A stretch of 64,000 nt of DNA from Planctomycetota bacterium (lineage in GTDB: Bacteria; Planctomycetota; UBA8742; UBA2392), in assembly GCA_020425605.1 (NCBI GenBank), contig JAGQRH010000013.1, positions 1-64,000 of the forward strand. The letters are read 5' to 3'. This document shows, piece by piece, positions 51,477 to 58,524 of this stretch. The position numbers and the translations under genes were made by a program. Below the pieces are notes generated by a model. The model did no database searches. It was not told where the DNA came from and saw only the letters and a list, made by a program, of their open reading frames with translations. Positions within the stretch are counted from its first letter, which is position 1; every line of letters begins with the position of its first letter.

Positions 51477-52134
51477 GCCGCGCCCTGAAGCCGCCGTCCT
51501 GTTGACGCTGACGCTGATTGCGCTGGTGGTCAGTGGCATCGGGCCCAGAGACCGCGCCACGTGGGTGATGGAAACCGCGCCGGTCATGATGATCGCACCG
51601 CTGCTGGTGCTGACCTACAAACGCTTCCCGCTGACGCCGCTGCTGTACCGGCTGGTTTTCATTCACGCCTGCATTCTGATGCTGGGCGGGCACTACACCT
51701 ATGCCGAAGTCCCGCTCGGTTTCTGGGTGCGTGACGCGCTGGGGCTCGACCGTAACCATTACGATCGCCTTGGCCACCTGGCGCAGGGGTTCGTCCCGGC
51801 GATTGTCGCGCGCGAGGTGCTGCTGCGGAAGTCGCCGCTGAAGCCGGGCGCGTGGCTGTTCGTCATCTGCGTCAGCATCCCGCTCGCGTTCAGCGCGTTC
51901 TACGAAATGATCGAGTGGTGGGCGGCCGTCGCGATGGGGCAGGGCGCCGACGCGTTCCTCGGTACGCAGGGCGATCAGTGGGACACGCAGTGGGATATGT
52001 TCCTGTGCATGATCGGCGCGATTACCGCGCTGCTGGCCCTGGGCTGGCTGCATAGCAGGCAACTGGCGCGGCTCATTCCCCAAGCGCCTGAACAATCGCC
52101 GGAAGAACCTCCCCCGCTTTCCCGCGCAGGCTGA
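51457..52134 (+). CDS. DUF2238 (YjdF-like) inner-membrane protein
   Basis: 225 residues with about six membrane helices. 'HYTYAEVPLGFWVRDALGLDRNHYDRLGHLAQGFVPAIVARE' (read in short pieces) and 'FSAFYEMIEWWAAVAMGQGADAFLGTQGDQWDTQWDM' are the hallmark Tyr/His/Asp/Glu-rich motifs of DUF2238. The family, including E. coli YjdF, has no firmly assigned role. The start overlaps the 51273 gene by 20 bp; an ATG three codons later is possible. The 3' end overlaps the convergent sirtuin gene by 62 bp. Confidence 0.86.
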   Translation: MSRMTAKPRPEAAVLLTLTLIALVVSGIGPRDRATWVMETAPVMMIAPLLVLTYKRFPLTPLLYRLVFIHACILMLGGHYTYAEVPLGFWVRDALGLDRNHYDRLGHLAQGFVPAIVAREVLLRKSPLKPGAWLFVICVSIPLAFSAFYEMIEWWAAVAMGQGADAFLGTQGDQWDTQWDMFLCMIGAITALLALGWLHSRQLARLIPQAPEQSPEEPPPLSRAG

Positions 52135-52813
52135 ACGTGGCGAACTTCGAGCACGGCGTCTCGGTCGGGTTGATCTCGACGACCGTTGCGCCCGCGCGCT
52201 GTGCCTCAATGGGCAACGCCGCCGCGGGGTAAACCAGCGCGCTTGTGCCGATCGTGAGGTAGATGTCCGCCTCACGCGCCGCGCGCAGGGATTCCATCAA
52301 CGCGGCTTCGGGCAGCGCTTCGCCGAACCAGACGACGTCCGGCCGGAGCATCCCGCCGGTTTGCGGATGGCGCGGTGGGGGATTGTCGCAGTGAGGCGGC
52401 TCGCCTTCGAGCAGTCGGCCGGTGTCGAAGCACTTGTAGCGGCGGATGCTGCCGTGCAACTCAAGTACGCGCCGGGAGCCCGCCAGCAGATGCAGCCCGT
52501 CCACGTTCTGTGTGGTCAGCGTGAAGTCAGCAAAGCGCTTCTCAAGCTCAACCAGCGCCAGGTGCCCCGCGTTCGGCTTCGCGGCTGAGCACAGCTCGCG
52601 CCGCCATGCGTACCATTCCCAGACCAGTCTCGGGTCGCGCGCGAACGCCTCGGGCGTGGCCAGCTGCGTGGGCTCGTACTTCGCCCACAGGCCGGTTTGC
52701 GCATCCCGGAACGTCGGCACACCGGATTCCGCGCTGATCCCGGCACCGGTGAGTACCGCCACCCGACGGGCCTTGCGCAGCGCGTCCAGCAGTTGGGCGG
52801 GCAGGTCGTCCAT
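52073..52813 (-). CDS. cobB: Sir2-family NAD-dependent protein deacylase
   Basis: 246 residues from the ATG at 52811-52813. NAD-binding GAGISAESGVPTFRD is at about residue 22, TTQNVDGLH and the catalytic His in LELHGS follow, then RPDVVWFGE and GTSALVYPAAALP. 'WEWYAWRRELC' has the Tyr-x-x-Arg pair that marks class III sirtuins (CobB/SIRT5), which prefer succinyl or malonyl lysine. Only two of the usual four zinc cysteines are visible (YKC and HCDN). Deacylates lysines in metabolic enzymes and ribosomal proteins in relatives. It follows the 52864 gene by 50 bp on the same strand. Confidence 0.9.
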   Translation of the reverse strand: MDDLPAQLLDALRKARRVAVLTGAGISAESGVPTFRDAQTGLWAKYEPTQLATPEAFARDPRLVWEWYAWRRELCSAAKPNAGHLALVELEKRFADFTLTTQNVDGLHLLAGSRRVLELHGSIRRYKCFDTGRLLEGEPPHCDNPPPRHPQTGGMLRPDVVWFGEALPEAALMESLRAAREADIYLTIGTSALVYPAAALPIEAQRAGATVVEINPTETPCSKFATFSLRGKAGEVLPAIVQALGE

Positions 52814-52863
52814 AAGGGCAATTGAACCGCCAAGACGCCATGCCGCCAAGAACGCAGTGGCGG

Positions 52864-53226
52864 TCAGGATTCTGCTTGTTCGGCGGAGTCAGCAGGCTCC
52901 CGCCTGGCGTTGCCCAGCGCCGCAATAAGGATGAGGAGGCAGAACGGGTACGCCAGCCAGTGATATTTCAATAGTGCCCAAGGCGAGGCGACAACGGTGA
53001 CCAGAACCCAGATCCAGCGCTGTTGCCGGGCGAAGATATATGTGAACCAGCACAGGGCGATCAAATACATCAGGATGGCGGCCAGCAAGATCCAGGGAGC
53101 AAAGGAATCTGGAAGAATCAGGGCAGGCAAGGTCAAGAGCGGCGATGCAACGTAGAGACCCATCCCGGGCATGAAGGGTTTCACTTCTACCCACCAAAGG
53201 TACCAATCGATCTCTTCGAGTTTCAT
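52864..53226 (-). CDS. Small membrane protein, unknown
   Basis: 120 residues from the ATG at 53224-53226. The start 'MKLEEIDWYLWWVEVKPF' precedes three hydrophobic segments (about residues 22-50, 55-70, 73-104), then an acidic tail 'REPADSAEQAES'. Not recognised. A TACAAT hexamer lies about 38 nt before the ATG, reading toward this gene. It sits between the sirtuin and proC on the same strand. Confidence 0.6.
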   Translation of the reverse strand: MKLEEIDWYLWWVEVKPFMPGMGLYVASPLLTLPALILPDSFAPWILLAAILMYLIALCWFTYIFARQQRWIWVLVTVVASPWALLKYHWLAYPFCLLILIAALGNARREPADSAEQAES

Positions 53227-53301
53227 TCGCGCGCCGTCCGCCCCCGCCGCTAGAGCGGGCCAGTGGCATTGTACCTCGTCGGATCGGCGGCCGGACCGCA
53301 A

Positions 53302-54102
53302 TCAATTCTTTCCGAGTTCCTCGGCGCGGTTCTTCGCCGCCGCAACGGCTTGCCTAAATGTGTCTTTCCAGTGTTTGCCTTCGAGGTGCGTGATGGCCGC
53401 GTGCGTTGTGCCGTTGGGGCTGGTTACCCGGGCGCGCAGCTCGAGCGGGCCGGCGCCGTCGTGGGCGAGCAGTGTCGCCGCGCCGCGGATGGTCTGGTAC
53501 ACGAGCGTGTAGGCCTGTTGCTTGCTGAGCCCCAGCTCCTGCGCGGCTTCGATCATCCCTTCCGCCAGGTAGAACACGTAAGCCGGGCCGGTGCCGCTGA
53601 CGGCCGTGACGGCATCCATCTGCGACTCATCCACCACAACGACCTTGCCGACGGTGCTGAGGATGTTCAGCGCGTTGGCGAGGTGCTGGTCCGTGGCGTG
53701 TTTGCCGCGCGCGAGCGCCGTAACGCCCATGCCGATCGCGGCCGGCGTGTTCGGCATGGTGCGGATGACCGGCACGTCGCCCAGCTCGCGCTCATAGGTC
53801 TCGATCTTCACGCCCGCGCAAATGCTGATCGCCAGCTTGCTTGGCAGGAACTCTTCCTTCACGTGCTGCAGCGTCTTGTGTATCTGCTGCGGCTTGACGG
53901 CGAACACGACCGTGTCGGCCTGCGCCACGGCTTCGCTCGCGTTGTCGGTGGTCGGTACTCGCAGCTGCTGCGTGATGAACTCACGCCGCGCGTTGCGCAA
54001 CTCGGCAATCACGATGCCGTCGCGGTTCCAGCCCGAGTCGATCAAACCTTCCGCCAGCGCGCCTCCCATAAAGCCGCCGCCGATGATCGCAAGTCTTGAC
54101 AT
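53302..54102 (-). CDS. proC: Pyrroline-5-carboxylate reductase
   Basis: 266 residues, normal for ProC, from the ATG at 54100-54102 (AAGGGGG upstream). An N-terminal Rossmann motif 'AIIGGGFMGGALAEGL' binds NAD(P)H, 'VIRTMPNTPAAIGMGVTAL' lies mid-protein, and the family signature 'SGTGPAYVFYLAEGMIEAAQELG' with 'LLAHDGAGPLELRARVTSPNGTTHAAI' (in pieces) holds the substrate-binding Thr/Ser positions. It catalyses the last step of proline synthesis in the cytosol. Its divergent neighbour is the MoeB-like gene. Confidence 0.95.
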   Translation of the reverse strand: MSRLAIIGGGFMGGALAEGLIDSGWNRDGIVIAELRNARREFITQQLRVPTTDNASEAVAQADTVVFAVKPQQIHKTLQHVKEEFLPSKLAISICAGVKIETYERELGDVPVIRTMPNTPAAIGMGVTALARGKHATDQHLANALNILSTVGKVVVVDESQMDAVTAVSGTGPAYVFYLAEGMIEAAQELGLSKQQAYTLVYQTIRGAATLLAHDGAGPLELRARVTSPNGTTHAAITHLEGKHWKDTFRQAVAAAKNRAEELGKN

Positions 54103-54165
54103 GGCAAGCCCCCTTTGCCGCGAGTGTAGCCCGCTGGTTGCGAACGGCAATCGCGGGGCGCCGGA

Positions 54166-54193
54166 TTGCGCGGGTTGCAGCCGGCGTTAGGAT
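54166..54193 (+). promoter_or_regulatory. Candidate promoter of the MoeB-like gene
   Basis: TTGCGC (54166-54171), 16 nt, then TAGGAT (54188-54193). This would give a leader of about 45 nt before the ATG at 54249. Confidence 0.4.
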
Positions 54194-54248
54194 CGTCCCA
54201 CCACGGGCTACGGAGGCCGTCGTTTTGCGGCCGTTGAGGACTGAGGCG

Positions 54249-55436
54249 ATGAGCGTCGAGACAGAGACACTTAACAAGGAAGAGTTGCAGCGCTACGCGC
54301 GGCACCTGATCCTGCCGGAATTCGGCAAGTCCGGACAGGAGAAGCTGAAGGCCAGCAAGGTGCTGTGTGTGGGCGCTGGCGGGCTCGGCTCGCCGATGGC
54401 GATGTACCTGGCCGCGGCCGGCGTCGGCACGCTCGGCATCATGGACTTTGACGTTGTGGACGTGAGCAATCTGCAGCGCCAGATCATCCACGGGCAGGCC
54501 AGTGTCGGCGAGCGCAAGGTGGTCAGCGCCGCCAACCGCATCAAGGATATCAACCCGCACGTGAACGTGCGCATCCACGAGACGGCGATCAGCAGCGCAA
54601 ACGCGCGCGAGATCATCCGCGAGTACGACGTTGTCGCCGACGGCACCGACAACTTCCCCACGCGCTACCTGGTGAACGACGCCTGCGTGCTCGAGGGCAA
54701 GGTCAACGTTTATGCCAGCATTTTCCGCTTTGACGGCCAGGCTACCGTGTTCGGCCTGAAGGACGGGCCGTGTTACCGCTGCCTGTACCCGGACCCGCCG
54801 CCGCCGGGCATGGTGCCGAGCTGCGCCGAGGGCGGGGTGCTGGGTGTGCTGCCCGGCATCATGGGTACGCTGCAGGCGCTGGAAGTCATCAAGGTGCTGA
54901 CCGGCATCGGTGACCCGTTGAAGGGCCGCCTGATGGTCTTCGACGCGCTGACGTTCAAATTCCGCGAGCTGAAGATCCGCAAGGACCCAAAGTGCCCGAT
55001 CTGCGGCGAGAACCGCACGATTCACGAATTGATTGATTACAACCAGTTCTGCGGCATTCCTAACGAGGAAGCGCAGAAGGCAATCGACGCACAGAAGGCG
55101 ACTGAAATGGCTGACGATGAAATCACACCGGCGCAGCTCAAGGCGCGCCTCGACAAGGGCGACAAGCCGTTCCTGGTGGACGTCCGCAACGCCAACGAGC
55201 TGGATATCTGCAAGCTGCCTTACGATGCATGGATCCCGCTACCGGAGTTCAGCGGGCGCTGGCAGGAGCTGGCCGACAAGAAGGACACGGAGGTCGTGGT
55301 CTATTGTCGCTCCGGCGGACGATCTGGTCAGGTCGTACGATTCTTGCAGGAACAAGGCTTCAGCAACGTAAGGAACATGATCGGCGGCATGCTGCGTTGG
55401 AGCGACGAAGTCGACCCAACCAGCGCCAAGTACTAG
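54249..55436 (+). CDS. moeB: ThiF/MoeB-type adenylyltransferase fused to a rhodanese domain
   Basis: 395 residues from the ATG at 54249. The E1-like domain shows 'RYARHLILPEFGKSGQEKL', nucleotide-binding 'GAGGLGSPMAMYLAAAGVGT', 'DFDVVDVSNLQRQIIH' and 'ADGTDNFPTRYLVND'. The zinc knuckle has PCYRC and CPIC. From about residue 290 a rhodanese domain follows with active-site Cys in 'VVVYCRSGGRSGQ'. Fusions of this type (MOCS3/Uba4/MoeBR-like) activate ubiquitin-like sulfur carriers (MoaD, ThiS or CysO) and load sulfur on them, for molybdopterin, thiamin or thiolation pathways. The modABC cluster elsewhere in the window fits the molybdopterin reading, weakly. Confidence 0.93.
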   Translation: MSVETETLNKEELQRYARHLILPEFGKSGQEKLKASKVLCVGAGGLGSPMAMYLAAAGVGTLGIMDFDVVDVSNLQRQIIHGQASVGERKVVSAANRIKDINPHVNVRIHETAISSANAREIIREYDVVADGTDNFPTRYLVNDACVLEGKVNVYASIFRFDGQATVFGLKDGPCYRCLYPDPPPPGMVPSCAEGGVLGVLPGIMGTLQALEVIKVLTGIGDPLKGRLMVFDALTFKFRELKIRKDPKCPICGENRTIHELIDYNQFCGIPNEEAQKAIDAQKATEMADDEITPAQLKARLDKGDKPFLVDVRNANELDICKLPYDAWIPLPEFSGRWQELADKKDTEVVVYCRSGGRSGQVVRFLQEQGFSNVRNMIGGMLRWSDEVDPTSAKY

Positions 55437-55455
55437 CTGCACTCGTGACGCAAAT

Positions 55456-55477
55456 GAGGCGGGCTTCGGCCCGCCTC
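55456..55477 (+). terminator. Rho-independent terminator after the MoeB-like gene
   Basis: A 9-bp stem, GAGGCGGGC / GCCCGCCTC, with a stable TTCG loop, followed by TGTTATT. It also sits at the end of the convergent exported-protein gene. Confidence 0.8.
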
Positions 55478-55479
55478 TG

Positions 55480-56409
55480 TTATTGGGTGATTGGACGTCG
55501 CAGCCTCATTGCAATTGCGGTCAGTGCCAGCAGGACGAGCAGTGCCGGCCAGCCATCGTGAGATTCATCGGTGCTGCATTTGTTGTTTTTGCTGCTGGCT
55601 CCGCCGGGGTCGCCGACCAGAGTTACGTTCACGCTGCACGGCGCATTCACGGCCCACGATGCCGAACCCGCCGAACCCACGTATGCACGTACGTTGATAC
55701 GCATGGTGGCCTTGCCGCTGTGGGTCATTGGCACGGCCGTGACGTCGCCGGCGCTGGGGTTGCTGAAGGTGGCCAGGACGGTAGAGCTGCCGCCGGTGGT
55801 ATCAATGAACTCAATCTTCTGGATGTTGCTGCCGATGCCCTCCAGCCGGAAGAACTCGGTGTGCGAACTGGGCCCGAAATCCAGCTCAAGGCTTTTCGCA
55901 ATGAGCCCGCCGGAGGCCACGGCGCCGTCCCAGAACGCAAACTTGCCGACCGACAGCTTCAAGCCCGTTGCGCCGATCACAAGCTGTTCCTGTGTGACAT
56001 AGCTGATGGTACCGACGTTGGTTGTCAGCGTTCCATTGTAATCCGAGGCCGTGGTCCCGCTTGCCGTCTCAATCTCGATTGCAAAGCAGTGAACGTCTGC
56101 GTAGCTGCCGTTGAGCGTGGCGCTGGCAGTTCCGGGTACAGTGACCACTGCGGTGTCGATGCTTGTCGGGTTGGTTTGTGCGCTGGCGGCCAGTGCGTCC
56201 ACGTCGATCAGGTTGATGGCAAGCCCGGTGCTTGCGTTGGTGTTGAGGCTGATATTGAGCGTCCAGGACTGGGCGACGCTTCCAAAATCGATCTCGTAAA
56301 GGCAGGTGATGCGGCGGTTGCCCGGGACGGAGCCGTTCAGGCCGGCAGTGTCGATGGCGTGGACCGAGCCGGCACAGGCTATCAGCAAAAGCAGTGTCAG
56401 CAGGCGCAT
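55480..56409 (-). CDS. Exported protein with C-terminal hydrophobic sorting-like tail
   Basis: 309 residues. Signal peptide MRLLTLLLLIACAGSVHA, then a Thr/Ser/Ala-rich, beta-dominated body with many small residues and few charges, like a surface-exposed beta-sandwich. The C-terminus is a short 'STDESHDGWPALLVLLALTAIAMRLRRPITQ' arrangement (read in two parts): a polar box, a single membrane helix and an Arg-Arg end, resembling MYXO-CTERM or PEP-CTERM-like tails. That suggests sorting to the outer surface. GGGGAG lies about 7 nt before the ATG. No family recognised. Confidence 0.68.
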   Translation of the reverse strand: MRLLTLLLLIACAGSVHAIDTAGLNGSVPGNRRITCLYEIDFGSVAQSWTLNISLNTNASTGLAINLIDVDALAASAQTNPTSIDTAVVTVPGTASATLNGSYADVHCFAIEIETASGTTASDYNGTLTTNVGTISYVTQEQLVIGATGLKLSVGKFAFWDGAVASGGLIAKSLELDFGPSSHTEFFRLEGIGSNIQKIEFIDTTGGSSTVLATFSNPSAGDVTAVPMTHSGKATMRINVRAYVGSAGSASWAVNAPCSVNVTLVGDPGGASSKNNKCSTDESHDGWPALLVLLALTAIAMRLRRPITQ

Positions 56410-56460
56410 GGACGTCTCCCCGTATACGTATTCAACGAAGGAAGAACGCCTGCGTTGGCC

Positions 56461-56488
56461 TTGACCGTCCCACGGGCCCGGATAGAGT
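56461..56488 (+). promoter_or_regulatory. Promoter of the SRP RNA gene
   Basis: TTGACC (56461-56466), 16 nt, then TAGAGT (56483-56488), placing the start near 56495-56496 where the SRP RNA begins. Confidence 0.7.
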
Positions 56489-56495
56489 TACTGTT

Positions 56496-56575
56496 GGTGG
56501 GTGCGGCGTGACGCCGTGAACCTGGTCAGGCCGGAAACGGAGCAGCCATAGCGGGCTGTTGCGGGTGCGCCCACC
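56496..56575 (+). ncRNA. ffs: Small signal recognition particle RNA (4.5S type)
   Basis: About 80 nt. The helix-8 tip reads GTGAACCTGGTCAGGCCGGA...AACGGAGCAGCC, the invariant Ffh-binding motif of bacterial SRP RNA with its symmetric and asymmetric loops. The ends GGTGGG and CCCACC close the hairpin. It lacks an Alu domain, so it is the short type. With Ffh it targets membrane and secreted proteins, of which this window has many. The promoter upstream and terminator downstream make a complete transcription unit in an 80-bp gap. Confidence 0.95.
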
Positions 56576-56584
56576 ACTCATTCA

Positions 56585-56612
56585 AGCGGACGGCGATTGC
56601 CGTCCGCTTTTC
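56585..56612 (+). terminator. Rho-independent terminator of the SRP RNA
   Basis: A perfect 10-bp stem, AGCGGACGGC / GCCGTCCGCT, with a 4-nt GATT loop, followed by TTTTC. Confidence 0.88.
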
Positions 56613-56627
56613 ATTTGCCGTCTGGGC

Positions 56628-57398
56628 CTAGCTGCGTTGCAGCGTGATGTTCCCAACGGCGGTCTTGGCCTCAATGTCGCCCGGGCCCTGTCCAAGCAAA
56701 CCGTGGGCGCGCGAGCCTACGAATGTCGTGTGCACGGGAATCGCGGCGCGATCCGCGCCAAGTTTGATGCGGCCGACAGCCGTCTTGAGGTCAATTCGCC
56801 CGATGTAGGTGGCCGGCAGCTCCAGCGTGATATTGCCCGTGGCGCATTTAAGGCTGGCGTGACCGAGCATGGCCGTGCCGGCCTGCAGCGTCACAGTGCC
56901 GACGCCGGTCAGCAGGCCGGGGTCGCCCTCCAGGCGGTGGGCGTGCACCTCGACCTTGCCCGTGCCGGCGCGGAAGCGGCTGCTGCCGCAAACGCGCTCG
57001 GCGTGCACAATGATGTTGCCAACTCCGGTGCGCAGATCGTGCTCGCCGTTGAGGCCTTGTGCCTCGATGTTGCCCACGCCGTTGCGGGCGCGGACGCTCA
57101 TCGACATCGGGATACGCACCTCCCAGTAGATCTTGCGGCGCTGGAGGGCTTTGGGCGCTTCGACGGCGCGAATCTTAAGCTTGCCGTCGCCAGTTGTGAT
57201 CTCCACGTCCTGGTCACTTACGGCATAGTTTTCCCCGGGGGGCGCCTTGAAGCGGGCGATGACTTCGACGATGCCGCTGCGCCCGGCCTCCAGCTTGATG
57301 TCGCCGTAGCCGTTTTCGATGATTACGCGCGTGACATCGCCGCCGACGCCGACCGCGCGCGCGATTGTCCCGACTTCCTGATAGCTTCCGAAGATCAT
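56628..57398 (-). CDS. DUF4097-like beta-helix protein
   Basis: 256 residues from the ATG at 57396-57398, chosen because AGGAGG lies 6 nt upstream; an in-frame ATG 8 codons earlier would put the ribosome site inside the gene. Repeats such as 'GVGNIEAQGLNG', 'GVGNIIVHAERV', 'GTGKVEVHAHRL', 'GVGTVTLQAG' and 'ATGNITLELPA' recur about every 20-25 residues, giving a right-handed beta-helix typical of DUF4097. No signal peptide, so the protein may be cytosolic or exported by another route. Family function unknown. Confidence 0.78.
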   Translation of the reverse strand: MIFGSYQEVGTIARAVGVGGDVTRVIIENGYGDIKLEAGRSGIVEVIARFKAPPGENYAVSDQDVEITTGDGKLKIRAVEAPKALQRRKIYWEVRIPMSMSVRARNGVGNIEAQGLNGEHDLRTGVGNIIVHAERVCGSSRFRAGTGKVEVHAHRLEGDPGLLTGVGTVTLQAGTAMLGHASLKCATGNITLELPATYIGRIDLKTAVGRIKLGADRAAIPVHTTFVGSRAHGLLGQGPGDIEAKTAVGNITLQRS

Positions 57399-57448
57399 GA
57401 CGCCCTCCTGTCTGGCCATGATTGCCAACGCGGTCGGGTGAATTTCAG

Positions 57449-57454
57449 TACAAT
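57449..57454 (+). promoter_or_regulatory. Predicted leaderless -10 element of the 57461 gene (TACAAT)
   Basis: TACAAT, then CTGGCC, then the ATG at 57461. No ribosome site. Confidence 0.55.
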
Positions 57455-57460
57455 CTGGCC

Positions 57461-58177
57461 ATGGGTCGCCACAGCCAAAACAACCGATTCGGAGTTGCAA
57501 CGGCAATCTGCGTGCTGTTGGGCGAGCTTGAGGCGTTCGTCATCGTGATCGCCGCCGGTCACTTTAAGGGCTCTCTGGGTTCGATGCTGGTCGCCGGCGT
57601 GATTGCGCTGATGCTGGGTGTTGTGATCGGCATGCTCCAGTGGTTCATGCCGTACGCGATCCTGGTGCTCGGCATCGCGAAGCTGTTCGAGCAGAAGAAG
57701 GAAGTTCTGGATGAGCTGGGCGATGAGAATTCCGTCAAGTTCGACCCGGATGGTGAGCGAAAGCTCCACGACTACCTGACGGCCATCAACAGTACTGAGG
57801 CGCGCATCGGCCTTTTGCAACGCTCGGCTCCGTACGTGCCGCCGGAGGAACGTCCGCCGGAGGACGCGGTAGTTCCGCCTACGCGCATGAGCCGTGCCGG
57901 CAGGAATGTGTTCTCAGCCACCGTGATTGCGGGGGCAGTGCTGGGTGCCGTGATTGCCGCGTACAACGGTGTGGGCGTAGTTGAAGCTGGCGAGGGCGCG
58001 GAGGCCGCAGCTCGCAATACGGGCCACTTGCGGATGTTTCTTTCGAGTCTGATTGGCGCGGTGCTGGCGTTACCGGTTGGGCCGCTGCTTGCATTGTTGT
58101 GTGGTCGTGTCGAAGTGGTCACAGACGAAGAGGATGGAATTGATGACGCCCGAGGAAGTGGTTCAGAAACAGCTTGA
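57461..58177 (+). CDS. Membrane protein of unknown function
   Basis: 238 residues. Two membrane segments at about residues 12-30 and 40-70, a charged middle region with 'AKLFEQKKEVLDELGDENSVKFDPDGERKLHDYL' (in pieces), then two further segments near residues 153-170 and 188-215. The Pro-rich 'YVPPEERPPEDAVVPPT' linker separates the halves. Not recognised. TACAAT 6 nt before the ATG suggests a leaderless message. It overlaps the NTF2-like gene by 35 bp. Confidence 0.66.
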   Translation: MGRHSQNNRFGVATAICVLLGELEAFVIVIAAGHFKGSLGSMLVAGVIALMLGVVIGMLQWFMPYAILVLGIAKLFEQKKEVLDELGDENSVKFDPDGERKLHDYLTAINSTEARIGLLQRSAPYVPPEERPPEDAVVPPTRMSRAGRNVFSATVIAGAVLGAVIAAYNGVGVVEAGEGAEAAARNTGHLRMFLSSLIGAVLALPVGPLLALLCGRVEVVTDEEDGIDDARGSGSETA

Positions 58178-58478
58178 GGCCTACAGCGCCTGTGACATTG
58201 ACGCCTTCGCCGCCACGTACACGGAGGACGTCAAAGTCATAGACGGCACGGGCAAAGTGCTTTGTGAAGGATTGGCGCAATTGTGTGAGGTCTATGGGCC
58301 CCTGTTTCGCAACAACCCAAACCAGATGGCGATCATCACCAAGCGAATCACGGCCGGCGACTGGGTGATCGACGATGAAGAAGTCATCGGGCGCGCTGAC
58401 AACAAGCGCCGCAATGCCGTTGCGATCTATCGAGTGCGTGACGGGCTGATATGCCACGTCACGCTGGTGGCAAAATGA
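58143..58478 (+). CDS. SnoaL-like / NTF2-fold protein
   Basis: 111 residues from the ATG at 58143, with AAGAGGA about 8 nt upstream in the end of the previous gene; an ATG at 58134 (MELM) is the alternative. 'VVQKQLEAYSACDIDAFAATYTEDVKVIDG' opening and a small beta-sheet close match SnoaL-like polyketide-cyclase/isomerase-type proteins. Members bind small hydrophobic ligands or act as isomerases; substrate not inferable. It is co-transcribed with the membrane protein and ends at a hairpin. Confidence 0.85.
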   Translation: MTPEEVVQKQLEAYSACDIDAFAATYTEDVKVIDGTGKVLCEGLAQLCEVYGPLFRNNPNQMAIITKRITAGDWVIDDEEVIGRADNKRRNAVAIYRVRDGLICHVTLVAK

Positions 58479-58479
58479 A

Positions 58480-58502
58480 CCGGGCGGCCCAAGGCCGCCC
58501 GG
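58480..58502. terminator. Convergent terminator hairpin
   Basis: A perfect 10-bp stem, CCGGGCGGCC / GGCCGCCCGG, with a CAA loop, between the NTF2-like gene and the convergent EF-hand gene. Confidence 0.75.
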
Positions 58503-58524
58503 AGTAGGTGTTTACAGCCTGCGA

